A program made the position numbers and the translations under genes. From positions 1-64,000 of the forward strand of contig JAXMBH010000010.1 in assembly GCA_046349975.1 (NCBI GenBank): a stretch of DNA of 64,000 nucleotides. Reading direction: 5' to 3'. The DNA is from JABDGM01 sp046349975 (lineage in GTDB: Bacteria > Planctomycetota > Planctomycetia > Pirellulales > Lacipirellulaceae). Below the pieces are notes generated by a model. The model was not told the DNA's origin, ran no database searches, and saw only the letters and a list, made by a program, of their open reading frames with translations. How positions within the stretch are numbered: the stretch's first letter is position 1; every line of letters starts with the position of its first letter. Positions 55,502 through 64,000 of this stretch are shown here, one piece after another.

Positions 55502-56158
55502 ATGGGCATTGATCCGTTGCGATTGGCGATTGCGGTGGTGCCGCTCACGGCATATGGGCTGGTGATTGGCTGGATCAACGCGCGGCGGCGGCCGTTTCTG
55601 ACTTCTGGCGGTTGCGATTTAGCGGCCCTTGGAGTGGCGATTTCTGGTCTGGTGTTCGTGGGGCCGCTCGAGTTGTTTCGGCCCGAGGCGGCGACGCGGT
55701 CGTTTGGCGATTTTATCTGGCTGTTCCTGCTTTTGTTCTACTGGTTGACGTTGTTGTTGACGGCACTACTCTCGCGGCCGCGATTGGTCGTTTACAACAC
55801 CCGCATTGAGGAACTACACCCAATCTTGGCTGAGGTGGCCTCGCGGCTTGATCCGTCGGCGCGGTGGGCCGGAAATCAGCTCGCGCTGCCTACGCTCGGC
55901 GTGCAGCTGCACTTCGACAGCGTGGATCTGATGCGGAATGTGTCGCTGGTGGCAAGCGGGCCGCGACAGAACTTGGACAGCTGGCGACGGATTTCGCGGG
56001 AGTTGTCAGATTCACTCGTGAAAGTGCGGGTACGCCCGAATCCGCGAGCGATAGGGTTTTTGGCGGCGTCGACGGGGCTGCTTCTGGTGGTGCTCTGGCT
56101 GCTCGTTTCGCGGCCAGATGCCGTGGGGGAATCGCTGAGAACGATGTTTGCTTTTTGA
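55502..56158 (+). CDS. Membrane protein of unknown function
   Basis: In this 218-residue protein, hydrophobic segments at about 8-24, 38-60 and 75-100 (FIWLFLLLFYWLTLLLTALL) form the N-terminal membrane domain. A soluble loop follows (YNTRIEELHPILAEVASRLD, NQLALPTLGVQLHFDSVDLM). One last segment (GFLAASTGLLLVVLWLLVS) lies near the end. No family was recognised. It is in line with the preceding small membrane protein. Confidence 0.6.
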   Translation: MGIDPLRLAIAVVPLTAYGLVIGWINARRRPFLTSGGCDLAALGVAISGLVFVGPLELFRPEAATRSFGDFIWLFLLLFYWLTLLLTALLSRPRLVVYNTRIEELHPILAEVASRLDPSARWAGNQLALPTLGVQLHFDSVDLMRNVSLVASGPRQNLDSWRRISRELSDSLVKVRVRPNPRAIGFLAASTGLLLVVLWLLVSRPDAVGESLRTMFAF

Positions 56159-56603
56159 AGCGCGGCACTGAATTCGCCAGGATTCAGTGACCCGCTAACG
56201 CCAGCGTTGTGCTCTGATTCTGCCGAATTCAGCTGCGTGGGAAATGCGGAGTCTTGGGCTGCGGCAGGTATGGCGTGGCTGCGGCTAAGGGCTCGTCGCT
56301 CGCGATAGTTCGGGCGCAGTTTGAAAATAGTTCCAAATTATTGCTGGCTTGCTGCCGGGCCGACCGACTTTAACGATTGCGCAGACTCTCTGGCACGACC
56401 TTGCGGGGTTTACGGATCGTGATTTTGCCAGCATGAAATCTTGTGTTCGCAGCGAGCGCCAAATGCTTTTAGTCACTGCGGCGAGTTGTTAGAGTCAAGA
56501 TTCAGGACCACTTGTCGGCCGCGGTCTCGCGTGGAGCGCGGGCGTGGCTGGCGGTGAGGTGGTCCCCGTTGGAAGTGCACAACTCGTTGGTCGGCGTGGA
56601 TTC
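56159..56603. other. Gap with a pair of facing hairpin elements
   Basis: Two members of the GCTGAATTC family lie here, one in each orientation (56166-56189 and 56214-56233). No gene is supported in the rest. Confidence 0.55.
56166..56233. repeat. Two oppositely oriented GCTGAATTC-family hairpins
   Basis: Copy one: arms CACTGAAT and ATTCAGTG (56166-56189), 8 perfect pairs. Copy two (56214-56233), read on the other strand, begins GCTGAATTCGGCAGAATC. Compared with the copy at 29367, the outer G-C pair has become A-T in copy one, a compensated change. They lie just after a stop codon. Confidence 0.7.
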
Positions 56604-57173
56604 ATGTTCGTTCCAGATTCTCCCCATTCTGAAGATGTCGATCACTTGCTCCGCAACGCTCAGTTGCGTGACGAGCTGGAACCGTTGTTCGATGAGTCGA
56701 TCGATCGTCTCAACCCGACGGCGATGAGCACCCGCAGCGAAAACGAGTTCCTCGAATCGATGCTGGAGTGGGAACGGGCGCCGATGCTGCCGATTGCCCA
56801 GTGGTTCGAGCCGCCGCTGGTGTTGCCGCATCCAGATCGGCTGGGGCATCACCAGTTGTCGCTCGTGCTGCGGGCGACGATCGAGAAGCTGTTCGAGAAG
56901 CGCGTGGTGCTCGATTTCACCGACCACCTGAGCGATTACCAACTCTACGGGTTGATCTTTCGCGATATTCTGCCGTCGCACGAAAAGAAGCTCGAGCGCC
57001 GCACGAGCTATTTGCATTGGGATTGTGCGAACATCGACGAGAATCCGGATATCTGGCTGCGGTATTACGCGTCGCCGATCGAGCGGAAGATGTGGGCGGA
57101 TGAGTACGATGAGCCGCTGCCGCCGCATGATGAGCCGCCGTTCAAGCGTGAAGTGCCGCGGGCGCCGCTGTAG
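56604..57173 (+). CDS. Conserved hypothetical protein, acidic
   Basis: This 189-residue soluble protein begins MFVPDSPHSEDVDHLLRNAQ and has SENEFLESMLEWERAPMLPI, LSLVLRATIEKLFEKRVVL and TDHLSDYQLYGLIFRDILP. It ends rich in Pro, Glu and Asp. It is helical and without a signal or membrane segment. I do not recognise the family. ATG 56604 is preferred over the upstream frame start, which reads through sequence without protein character. It converges with hemW. Confidence 0.65.
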   Translation: MFVPDSPHSEDVDHLLRNAQLRDELEPLFDESIDRLNPTAMSTRSENEFLESMLEWERAPMLPIAQWFEPPLVLPHPDRLGHHQLSLVLRATIEKLFEKRVVLDFTDHLSDYQLYGLIFRDILPSHEKKLERRTSYLHWDCANIDENPDIWLRYYASPIERKMWADEYDEPLPPHDEPPFKREVPRAPL

Positions 57174-57271
57174 ATGGCCGACTCGCGGCGGGCCGGAGTA
57201 TCCTCTTTTTGTTTCTGCTGTTGTACGGTTGGATTTGTACTGGCTGCGTGAAGGCCATCGGCGGTGCATCC

Positions 57272-57289
57272 AGCCCAGAGGGCTGGGCT
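57272..57289. terminator. Hairpin between convergent genes
   Basis: Arms AGCCCAG and CTGGGCT pair perfectly around AGGG between the hypothetical protein and hemW stop codons. No T run follows on either strand, so termination strength is uncertain. Confidence 0.5.
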
Positions 57290-57291
57290 AT

Positions 57292-58506
57292 CTACAGGAA
57301 TTCGGGCCAGAGGGCGTCGCTGACGAAGAGGCCCTCGCGGGTGAGGCGGAGGCGGTTGCCGTCGTCGGCGAGCAGGTTCAGGCCGACGAACTTCTGGAGC
57401 GGCGCGGCGACCAGCGCATCGATTTCGTAGCCCGTGCGCTCGTGGAATGTTTCGCGAGTGAGTCCTTCGAGGCGGCGGAGGCTGAAAACCAGGAACTCGC
57501 GGGCCGTTGCTTCGGGCGCGAGGTGCTCGCGCTCGGCGACGGGCGATTCGCCACCGAGGACGTGCTTCAAGTAGGTGGTTGTGCTGCGGTAGTTCATTTC
57601 GCGGATGCCGTCGACATAGCGTGCCGCGCCAGGCCCCACGGCGTAGTAACCGGCGCCGGACCAATAGACTTCGTTGTGGCGAGAGCGGCAGCCGGGGCGG
57701 GCGAAGTTCGAGACTTCATAATGCTCGAAGCTGGCGGCGGTGAGGCGATCGATGGCGTGGGCGTACATGTCGCGCTGGAGTTCCTCATCGACTTCAGCGA
57801 GGTTGCCGCGCAGGCGGCGGCCCCAGAACGCCGTGCCGCGCTCGAACGTGAGGCCGTAGATAGAGAAGTGGTCGGGTTCGAGTGCGAGGCCGGCCTCGAG
57901 GTCGGCTTGCCAATCGGCGAGCGTTTCGCCGGGCGTGGCGAAGATGAGATCGAGCGCCACTTGCATGCCGGCGTTTTTCGCAAGGTGAATGGCGTGGGCG
58001 ATTTCAGCACCGGAATGGTCACGTTCAAGTAACCGCAGCTTCGCGGGGCGGAATGATTGCCCGCCGAGGCTGAGCCGCGTGACGCCGAGCTCGGCAAGCG
58101 TTTCGATCATTGACTCGTTGATGTCGATCGGATTCGCTTCAACCGTCCACTCACTTCGATTTGCCCGCTCTTGTAGGGAGGACCTCGGGAAGGGTTCGAC
58201 GAGCACGAACCACTTCTTCGCAACACTCGCGAGCCGGCGAAATTTCTCCGGCCTCAGATGCGTCGGCGTGCCGCCACCGAAATACAGCGTGTCGACTTCG
58301 CGTGGGTTGCTGAGTGCGGTGAGTTCGAGTTCGATCGCGCGCAAGTAGTCGTCAATGAGATCGTCGCGCCCGGCGACGAGTGTGAAGTTGCAGTAGCCGC
58401 AGCGATGCCGGCAAAACGGCACATGGAGGTATGCGGCCCGCGGCGTGGGAGGAATCGCTTGCGACGGCGAGGCAACAATGTGGACGCCGCTCTCGGATGT
58501 GACCAT
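57292..58506 (-). CDS. hemW: Radical SAM heme chaperone HemW
   Basis: This 404-residue cytoplasmic protein has AYLHVPFCRHRCGYCNF with the C-x3-C-x2-C iron-sulfur ligands and the following Phe/Thr that mark HemW. TLYFGGGTPTHL and RLSLGGQSF are the SAM-binding strands, and LDLIFATPGETLADW is conserved. It was long named oxygen-independent coproporphyrinogen oxidase, but characterised HemW inserts heme rather than oxidising its precursor. It is divergent from the antiporter gene with 57 bases between, where both promoters must lie. Confidence 0.9.
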   Translation of the reverse strand: MVTSESGVHIVASPSQAIPPTPRAAYLHVPFCRHRCGYCNFTLVAGRDDLIDDYLRAIELELTALSNPREVDTLYFGGGTPTHLRPEKFRRLASVAKKWFVLVEPFPRSSLQERANRSEWTVEANPIDINESMIETLAELGVTRLSLGGQSFRPAKLRLLERDHSGAEIAHAIHLAKNAGMQVALDLIFATPGETLADWQADLEAGLALEPDHFSIYGLTFERGTAFWGRRLRGNLAEVDEELQRDMYAHAIDRLTAASFEHYEVSNFARPGCRSRHNEVYWSGAGYYAVGPGAARYVDGIREMNYRSTTTYLKHVLGGESPVAEREHLAPEATAREFLVFSLRRLEGLTRETFHERTGYEIDALVAAPLQKFVGLNLLADDGNRLRLTREGLFVSDALWPEFL

Positions 58507-58563
58507 ATGTCGATTCTACGTTTCGGGCCAGCGGTTTGCTATGATCGCAGCAAGGACGCACCC

Positions 58564-60642
58564 ATGCATGAAGCCTTCGAATTGCTGCAGACGCTCGCGA
58601 TCGTGCTGTGCACGGCGGCCGTGACGACGGTGTTGTTTCAGCGGTTGCGGCAGCCGGTGGTGTTGGGGTATTTGCTTGCCGGGTTGATGGTGGGTCCGCG
58701 GGTGCCGGTGCCAGTGGAGGCGCAAAGCGAGGTGGTCGAGAACCTTGCGGAGCTCGGCGTCATCTTGTTGATGTTCGCGTTAGGACTGGAATTCAGCTTG
58801 TCGAAGCTGTTCAAGGTGGGGCGGACGGCCGGATTCGTGGCGGTCATTCAATGCAGCGTGCTCATTTGGCTTGGTTACGTGGCAGGCCAGTTTTTTGGCT
58901 GGCCGAAATTGGTGAGCTTTTACGCTGGGGCGGCAATTTCGATTTCCAGCACGACCATCATCGTGAAGGCGTTCGAAGAGGAACGGGTGCAAGGTGATTT
59001 CAAGCAGTTGGTGTTCGGTATTCTCATTGTCGAAGACCTGCTGGCGATTTTGCTAATCACCATTCTGACGACGCTCTCGCGCGGCGAATCGCTCACGGCG
59101 GGCCAGTTGGGCATTACGGCTGGGCGGCTGGCGGCGTTTCTCGCGGTGCTGATGGTCGTCGGGCTGCTGGCGGTGCCGCGTTTGATGCGATACGTCGTAG
59201 CGCTCGATCGCGCGGAGACGACGGTTGTGGCGAGTGTCGGGCTGGCGTTCGGCTTTGCGTGGCTTGCGCGGTACTTCGATTATTCGGCGGCACTCGGCGC
59301 GTTCTTGGCGGGCGCGCTCGTGGCCGAATCGGGCGTGGAGAAGAAGGTCGAACACCTGGTGCAACCCGTGCGCGATATCTTCGCGGCCATCTTCTTCGTT
59401 TCGGTCGGCATGTTGATCGAGCCGGGGAAAATCGTGGAGCACTGGCCGATCGTGCTCGTGTATTTAGCAATCGTGCTGGTCGGCAACATCGTGGCCGTAT
59501 CGATTGGGGCGTTTTTCATCGGCGAGGGAATTCAAGGTTCGGTGAAGGCCGGGATGAGCCTGGCACAGATCGGCGAGTTTTCGTTTATCATCGCGGGCGT
59601 GGGCATTGCGACGGGTGCGACAGATGACTTGCTGTACTCGGTGGCGGTCGCGGTATCGGGAATTACGACGCTGCTTACGCCGTGGCTGATTCGCTCGGCG
59701 GAACCGGCGGCGGCGTGGGTGGATCGGAAGTTGCCGCGCTCCTGGCAGACGTTTGCCGCGCTGTACGGGGCTTGGATCGACGGGCTGGCGGCCGATGCGG
59801 AGCGGCGAAAGTCGTCGCGCGTGCGCGGGCTCGTGCGGTGGCTAGCGGTCGATGTGCTCGTCTTATTGGCGATCGTCATCGGGGCGGCTGTCGACGGAAC
59901 ACGTGCGGCGACCTCACTTGAGAGTGCGTTGGATGTCGCGCCGAAGACGGCGAATCTCATTGTCGTCGGCGCGACGGCGGCGCTATGCGTGCCGTTTCTG
60001 ATCGGCCTCATTCGTGTGACGCGCGTGCTGGGATTCGAGCTGGCAGATCGCGTGTTTCCGGCAGCCGGGCAGGAGCGCAGCGACTTGGCGGCGGCGCCGC
60101 GGCGGCTGTTGGTGGTGACGCTGCAACTTGCGTTCGTGATGTTGGTTGGCGTTCCGCTCGTCGCCGTGACGCAGCCGTTCTTACCGCCGCTGCGGGGAGC
60201 GGCCGTGCTGCTCGCGGTGCTGGTGCTGCTCGCGATTCCGATGTGGCGGGGGGCCACAAATCTGCAGGGGCATACACGGGCAGCGGCGCAGGCACTGGCT
60301 GAACTCTTGGGCCGGCAAACGCGGGAGGGAAGAGAGCAGGGCACCGCGATTCAGCACATTGGTCTCGAGCAGGCGCTCCTGGGGCTGGGATCGCCGGTAT
60401 CGGTGGAGATTGCGCCAGGCAGCCCGGCCATCGGCAAAACACTCGCGGTGATCCGGCTGCGGGGACTTACGGGCGCGACCGTGCTGGCGATTCAGCGGGG
60501 TAGCGATTCGGTGCTCGTGCCTTCGGGCCATGAGCGAATTGCAGAAGGCGACATACTCGCCATTGCGGGGACTCAAGAGGCGGTGCAGGCTGCCGAGAGA
60601 TTGCTGGCGGCGCAGGACGGGAGCGTGCATTCGGTTACGTAA
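58564..60642 (+). CDS. CPA2-family cation:proton antiporter (KefB-like) with TrkA-C domain
   Basis: This 692-residue inner-membrane transporter has twelve or so membrane segments up to about residue 390 (QPVVLGYLLAGLMVGP, LILLMFALGLEFSLSK, LGAFLAGALVAES). These form a Na+/H+ exchanger fold that moves K+ or Na+ against protons. Additional hydrophobic segments extend to about 590. Residues 600-690 are a TrkA-C ligand-binding domain (VIRLRGLTGATVLAIQRG, GDILAIAGTQEAVQAAERLL); the TrkA-N nucleotide domain of KefB is absent. ATG 58564 matches the family start MHEAFELLQTLAIVL. Confidence 0.88.
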   Translation: MHEAFELLQTLAIVLCTAAVTTVLFQRLRQPVVLGYLLAGLMVGPRVPVPVEAQSEVVENLAELGVILLMFALGLEFSLSKLFKVGRTAGFVAVIQCSVLIWLGYVAGQFFGWPKLVSFYAGAAISISSTTIIVKAFEEERVQGDFKQLVFGILIVEDLLAILLITILTTLSRGESLTAGQLGITAGRLAAFLAVLMVVGLLAVPRLMRYVVALDRAETTVVASVGLAFGFAWLARYFDYSAALGAFLAGALVAESGVEKKVEHLVQPVRDIFAAIFFVSVGMLIEPGKIVEHWPIVLVYLAIVLVGNIVAVSIGAFFIGEGIQGSVKAGMSLAQIGEFSFIIAGVGIATGATDDLLYSVAVAVSGITTLLTPWLIRSAEPAAAWVDRKLPRSWQTFAALYGAWIDGLAADAERRKSSRVRGLVRWLAVDVLVLLAIVIGAAVDGTRAATSLESALDVAPKTANLIVVGATAALCVPFLIGLIRVTRVLGFELADRVFPAAGQERSDLAAAPRRLLVVTLQLAFVMLVGVPLVAVTQPFLPPLRGAAVLLAVLVLLAIPMWRGATNLQGHTRAAAQALAELLGRQTREGREQGTAIQHIGLEQALLGLGSPVSVEIAPGSPAIGKTLAVIRLRGLTGATVLAIQRGSDSVLVPSGHERIAEGDILAIAGTQEAVQAAERLLAAQDGSVHSVT

Positions 60643-60677
60643 AGCAAAGAGCGGCAGGTGCGCTTATGCCGATCGCT

Positions 60678-61817
60678 TCAATTGCCCTTCGTCGTCGGCA
60701 GGTCGACGCTCATGAGATCCCAGTTGCCGAATTTGCTGGAAACAAAGAGCACACGCTTGCCGTCGGGGCTGAGCGATTGATGTTGATGGCTCTTCGCGCC
60801 CGGCGGCCGATGTCCTTGCGTGAGCAGCGTGCGTTTGCCGGTCGTGATGTCAACCAGGAATAGTTCGCCTTGGAAGGTGTCGCCGATGGCGTACTTGCCG
60901 TCGGGCGTGCCGCAGACGTGCCAGTAGGGAAATTGGTCGTGGAACGTGTGCGTGAAGTCGGTCAGCGAAACCGAAGCAATGCCATACGGCCGCTGTTTCA
61001 TTGTCTCATCTTTCGGCCAGATCGCGAACAGCATGCGGTCCTCAGTCCACCACACTTCGTGCGTGACCCACTCATCGTATGTTTCGGTGTAGAACGGGCG
61101 ATTGCCGGTTCCGTCGGCGTGCGTGATCCACATGCGCTGCGGTGCATCGCCGCCGGTTTCATGGCAGTAGGAGATGATGCCGCTCTTCGTGGGATGAGCC
61201 TGGCAGTGGCCCAATTTGAACGGCACGTCGAGCACTTTGGTGAAGCGACGGGCGCCGATATCAAGCTTTTGGATCGTTGATTGGCCACTGCCATCGACCA
61301 AGCCGAAGTACAGCGAGTTGCCGTCGGCGTCTTCGGTGTATGTGCCAGAGAGATGGCAGTTTGGCGGCACATCGGCGATGTGGCGGCGATAGGCGGCGGC
61401 GGGTTTCATGGCCCGGGATTTGCTATCGGCAAGCAGCGTCTGCAAGTCGATGGCAAAAACCGCGTTGTCGCGCACGAGGTACATGAGGTCGTTGTCGCGA
61501 GAAACGACGATCGCGCCGGAATCGCCATCCGTGAGTTGACAAATGTCGCCGGTTGCTTCCTCCAATGCGAAGAGTTCGGTTGTGCCAGTGCGGTCGGAGT
61601 TGAAAATGATGTGCGAACCGTCCGCGATCCAGTTGGGGTGCGTTTGATAGACTTTGTCATCCTGCGCCGGCGACGTGGTGAGACGCGTCACGGTGGCGCC
61701 GGTTTGGTCGTCAAGGTACGTAGTGCTTTCCGAGGGCGTGCGGTTGCCGACACCGCCGGCTTGGGCGAACGGTGCGATTGCGATAAAGATCACAATCGCG
61801 CAGCAGGTTTTTCGCAT
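60678..61817 (-). CDS. Exported oligogalacturonate-lyase-like beta-propeller protein
   Basis: This 379-residue protein has a signal peptide (CCAIVIFIAIAPFAQA) and propeller blades of the TolB/WD40 kind (HPNWIADGSHIIFNSDR, ELFALEEATGDICQL). YDEWVTHEVWWTEDRML, QAHPTKSGIISYCHE and HQHQSLSPDGKRVLFVSS contain the His/Gln residues placed as in oligogalacturonate lyases. It could split uronide oligosaccharides in the periplasm; only the propeller is certain. ATG at 61815-61817 precedes the signal peptide. Confidence 0.75.
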   Translation of the reverse strand: MRKTCCAIVIFIAIAPFAQAGGVGNRTPSESTTYLDDQTGATVTRLTTSPAQDDKVYQTHPNWIADGSHIIFNSDRTGTTELFALEEATGDICQLTDGDSGAIVVSRDNDLMYLVRDNAVFAIDLQTLLADSKSRAMKPAAAYRRHIADVPPNCHLSGTYTEDADGNSLYFGLVDGSGQSTIQKLDIGARRFTKVLDVPFKLGHCQAHPTKSGIISYCHETGGDAPQRMWITHADGTGNRPFYTETYDEWVTHEVWWTEDRMLFAIWPKDETMKQRPYGIASVSLTDFTHTFHDQFPYWHVCGTPDGKYAIGDTFQGELFLVDITTGKRTLLTQGHRPPGAKSHQHQSLSPDGKRVLFVSSKFGNWDLMSVDLPTTKGN

Positions 61818-61978
61818 GATGTCGTACGGCCGAAGTTCGGGCACGGGCATTCGGATTCAGAGGTGAACACGATCACGACCGCGACATTATAAGCGCTGGC
61901 GAGGGAATGCAAATCGACTATTCTGACAGCGGTTGAGACGGATGATGGAAATCTGGTCGCTGGAATGCTGCTGCCGCA

Positions 61979-62206
61979 ATGGCGAAGAAAAGGAAAAGAT
62001 CGGTCCAGGCAAGTAAGCCGGAACACGGCGGCACGCTCAATTGGCCAGCGCCGTTTGCAAGTGTCGACCAGCTGCCGGATCCGAAGACGCTGGTGATTGC
62101 GTGGAAGCCCGTCATCAATGGCTGGGATATTGTGCTGGGGCGCAAGGTGATTGAAGCGCCAAGCGAATACACGCACTGGTTGCCGATGATTCCGCAGCCG
62201 GAGTGA
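61979..62206 (+). CDS. Small conserved-looking protein, 75 residues
   Basis: This small protein has a basic start (MAKKRKRSVQASKP) and then a compact hydrophobic-polar body (LVIAWKPVINGWDIVLGRKVI). It is not recognised. It lies between the lyase-like and DoxX genes and is followed by a hairpin, which supports a real transcript. A chance open frame is the alternative. Confidence 0.45.
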   Translation: MAKKRKRSVQASKPEHGGTLNWPAPFASVDQLPDPKTLVIAWKPVINGWDIVLGRKVIEAPSEYTHWLPMIPQPE

Positions 62207-62215
62207 CGCCGCCGG

Positions 62216-62244
62216 CTGGTTCGCGGGCATGCCGCGAGAACCAG
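62216..62244. terminator. Hairpin between convergent genes
   Basis: CTGGTTC (62216-62222) pairs with GAACCAG (62238-62244), and inner GCGG and CCGC can also pair. It lies between the small gene and the DoxX gene stop and could end transcription from both sides. Confidence 0.5.
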
Positions 62245-62277
62245 CTGAGGCAACTTGATATCGCGATGGCAGTCGGA

Positions 62278-62715
62278 TTAGACCGCTTCCCGCGCCGCTG
62301 CACTGTTTGCCAAGTAGTGGTCTAAGCTGCAGGCGCCCGGGCCGTTGGCGATGAGGAATACCATCGTGCCCATCATGGAGAGGTTTTTCAGGAAGTGAAT
62401 CATTTGCATGTTGCGGGCATCGCCGTCGAAAGTCCAGAAGTCGTGGAAGTAGTATGTGGCGAGTACGAGGAAGACCAGCAGCAGCGCGGCACCGAATGGG
62501 GTGCGATAGCCGGCGACAATCGACACGCTGCCGACGAGCAGGAACGCAATCGCGCCGACCAGCATCACTTGGCTGGCCGGCACGCCTTCGGCAGTCATGT
62601 AGTCGGCGACGCTGCTGAAGTTGGGGATTTTGTTGCCCAGCGCGCTCATGGCGAAGATGACGACGATCATGATTCGGCCGGCGAGGCTGGCGGCGTTTTG
62701 AAGAACGTTGTTCAT
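62278..62715 (-). CDS. DoxX family membrane protein
   Basis: This 145-residue protein has four membrane segments: SLAGRIMIVVIFAMSALG, ASQVMLVGAIAFLLVGSVSI, GAALLLVFLVLATYYFHD and a last one near GTMVFLIAN. The starting LAGRIMIVVIF and the FHDFWTF pattern are typical of DoxX. Relatives act in thiosulfate oxidation or in redox and thiol homeostasis at the membrane. It is downstream of pirin and a MarR regulator in one direction, an arrangement known for quinone- or oxidant-responsive sets. Confidence 0.87.
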   Translation of the reverse strand: MNNVLQNAASLAGRIMIVVIFAMSALGNKIPNFSSVADYMTAEGVPASQVMLVGAIAFLLVGSVSIVAGYRTPFGAALLLVFLVLATYYFHDFWTFDGDARNMQMIHFLKNLSMMGTMVFLIANGPGACSLDHYLANSAAAREAV

Positions 62716-62787
62716 GGGAACGGTTCCTGAAGTTGGTGGTGGTTGAGCTTGTTGAATGAGGTGGTTGCGCGTCGAGTGCCAGCGACC

Positions 62788-63486
62788 TCACGGGAGGTCG
62801 AACAGCATGACTTCGGCGTCGCCGATGGCCGCGATATCGAGCATGGTTTCGCTGCTGACTGCGGCGCCGTCGCTCGTGTGGAGCAGTTCGCCGTTGAGTG
62901 TGGCGTTGCCGCGCAGCACTTGCAGCCAGGCATGTCGGCCGGGCGCGAGGCGATGCGTGACGCGTGCGTTCGGGTCCAGCGAAGCGAGGTAAATCCGAGC
63001 ATCTTGATGGATCAAGAGTGCGCCGTCGGCTGCATTTGGTGCCGCGACGAGTCGCAGCCGATTGTGCCGCTCCTCTTCGGCGAATCGCTTTTGTTCGTAG
63101 CTGGGTTCGAGGCCGTCGCGGTTGGGAAACAGCCAAATCTGGTAGAGATGGACGGGTTCACTGGCGGAAGGGTTGAACTCGCTATGCGTGATGCCAGTGC
63201 CGGCGGACATGCGTTGGAATTCGCCGGACCGCAGCACTTCGCCGTTCCCCATCGAGTCTTTGTGTTCGAGAGCGCCCGAGAGCACGTACGTGACGATTTC
63301 CATGTTGTCGTGCGGATGTGTGCCGAAGCCTTGGCCGGGGGCGACAATGTCTTCATTCATCACGCGCAAGGCGCGGAAGTGCACATGTTTCGGGTCACGA
63401 TAGGGGCCGAACGAGAACGTGTGGTAGGTATCGAGCCAGCCATAGTTGGCGTGGCCGCGGTCGCCCGCGCGTCGAATAGTGATCAT
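62788..63486 (-). CDS. Pirin family protein (YhhW-like, bicupin)
   Basis: In this 232-residue protein the N-terminal cupin has GFGTHPHDNMEIVTYVLSGALEH and GTGITHSEFN, which hold the His, His, Glu and His ligands for a metal. FNPSASEPVHLYQIW is also typical. YhhW of E. coli has quercetinase activity, but the physiological substrate is unknown. It lies between MarR and DoxX genes on the same strand, and ATG 63486 is directly followed by the conserved start MITIRRAGDRGHANYGWLDT. Confidence 0.9.
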   Translation of the reverse strand: MITIRRAGDRGHANYGWLDTYHTFSFGPYRDPKHVHFRALRVMNEDIVAPGQGFGTHPHDNMEIVTYVLSGALEHKDSMGNGEVLRSGEFQRMSAGTGITHSEFNPSASEPVHLYQIWLFPNRDGLEPSYEQKRFAEEERHNRLRLVAAPNAADGALLIHQDARIYLASLDPNARVTHRLAPGRHAWLQVLRGNATLNGELLHTSDGAAVSSETMLDIAAIGDAEVMLFDLP

Positions 63487-63513
63487 TGTGAGTTTCCTCT
63501 TAGCCGATTAGTT

Positions 63514-63528
63514 GATATGTAAAGTATC
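63514..63528. promoter_or_regulatory. Possible operator upstream of the pirin gene
   Basis: GATA and TATC are separated by seven bases in an AT-rich patch that continues into a run of A and T (to about 63540). The site is 28 bases before the pirin start and just after the MarR gene, a natural place for self-control by MarR. The symmetry is short. Confidence 0.3.
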
Positions 63529-63560
63529 TTGCAAAAAAATTTTGTCGACGATGCAGGCAA

Positions 63561-64000
63561 TTATGTATGGCCCGCGCTGCGGGCTTTCTCGAGCAGCCGC
63601 GAGAGCGTGGAGAGCTCGTGTTGCGACAGGTGGCCGACGAGTTGCTGCTGCAGCTCGTTGAGCGGTTTGTCGATTCGCTGGATTAGATCGAGGGCTTTGC
63701 GAGTGATCGCCACGTACACGACGCGGCGGTCCTGTTCGCAGCGCTGCCGGGTAACGAGCGCCTGCTTCTCGAGCCGGTCGATAAGACCGGTAATCGCCGG
63801 GACGACTTGGATCATGCGATCGGCGATTTCGAGTGAGGGCAGCGGCTGGCCTTCGCCGCGGAGGATCCGCAGCACGTTGTATTGCGACGACGTGAGGCCG
63901 AACGTGCGCAGGAGCCGGCCGAGGCGATTATCGAGCCAGTCGCTGGTGCGCAGAATATTGAGCACGGCTGCTTGCGCCGGAGACTCGAACGGCCGGCGTT
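63561..64000 (-). CDS. MarR family transcriptional regulator, 5' end beyond the window
   Basis: The helix-turn-helix and wing are clear: LTSSQYNVLRILRG, PSLEIADRMIQVVPAITGLID and RCEQDRRVVYVAIT. The GTG at 63963-63965 could be a start, but the frame stays open to the window edge and reads RRPFESPAQAAVLNILRTSD, the normal beginning of many MarR proteins, so the true start lies further right. MarR proteins bind as dimers and often respond to phenols or oxidants. Gene order with pirin and DoxX suggests that it controls them. Confidence 0.88.
   Translation of the reverse strand, partial: RRPFESPAQAAVLNILRTSDWLDNRLGRLLRTFGLTSSQYNVLRILRGEGQPLPSLEIADRMIQVVPAITGLIDRLEKQALVTRQRCEQDRRVVYVAITRKALDLIQRIDKPLNELQQQLVGHLSQHELSTLSRLLEKARSAGHT

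Overview
The window looks like a chromosome segment from a planctomycete, probably of the Pirellulales type. The evidence is PEP-CTERM and dockerin-bearing secreted proteins, a LEPR-XLL-like N-terminus on a giant RTX protein, a formylglycine sulfatase, a PSP1/Minf_1886 pair, serine/threonine kinase and FHA signalling genes, high GC, long gene-free gaps, and many short intergenic hairpin elements. No rRNA, tRNA, CRISPR array or insertion sequence was seen.

Region 1 (1-14 kb) is an exopolysaccharide or O-antigen locus. It holds the start of an FkbM methyltransferase cut by the window edge, a WbaP-type initiating sugar transferase, a plant-like GDP-mannose 3,5-epimerase with a GT4 glycosyltransferase, a GT2, a Wzx-like flippase, an SDR, an RmlC-like epimerase, and the three enzymes that turn glucose-1-phosphate into the CDP-3,6-dideoxyhexose intermediate (rfbH, rfbG, rfbF). 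A further GT4 closes the locus.

Region 2 (14-26 kb) encodes secreted proteins. These are a beta-helix protein, a 1540-residue LEPR-XLL/RTX/G8 protein, and two tandem paralogous metallophosphoesterases with dockerin-like and PEP-CTERM tails.

Region 3 (26.7-37.5 kb) starts with a methyltransferase. It then carries a same-strand series of a coiled-coil membrane protein, an FHA protein, a Ser/Thr kinase, a membrane protein with an internal coiled coil, an ECF-like sigma factor and a small anti-sigma-like protein. A convergent rhomboid protease follows. This is the best candidate for an uncharacterised signalling system.

Region 4 (37.6-50.6 kb) is mixed metabolism: a BshC-like protein, GT2, a large membrane-anchored protein, a sugar isomerase, an AAA ATPase, a PHA-granule-type protein, a sulfatase, a terpene-cyclase-fold repeat protein, an unlisted 56-residue membrane protein and a Minf_1886 protein.

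Region 5 (50.7-64 kb) holds PSP1, GT4 plus DUF4254, a glutaminyl-cyclase-like M28 protein, small membrane proteins, HemW, a CPA2 antiporter, an oligogalacturonate-lyase-like propeller protein, and a MarR, pirin, DoxX run that continues past the right edge.

Two patterns cut across genes. Several families of short hairpins sit in gene 3' ends and gaps, and some members show compensating changes in both arms. The C over G excess of the plus strand also appears to reverse near 49-52 kb whatever the gene orientation.
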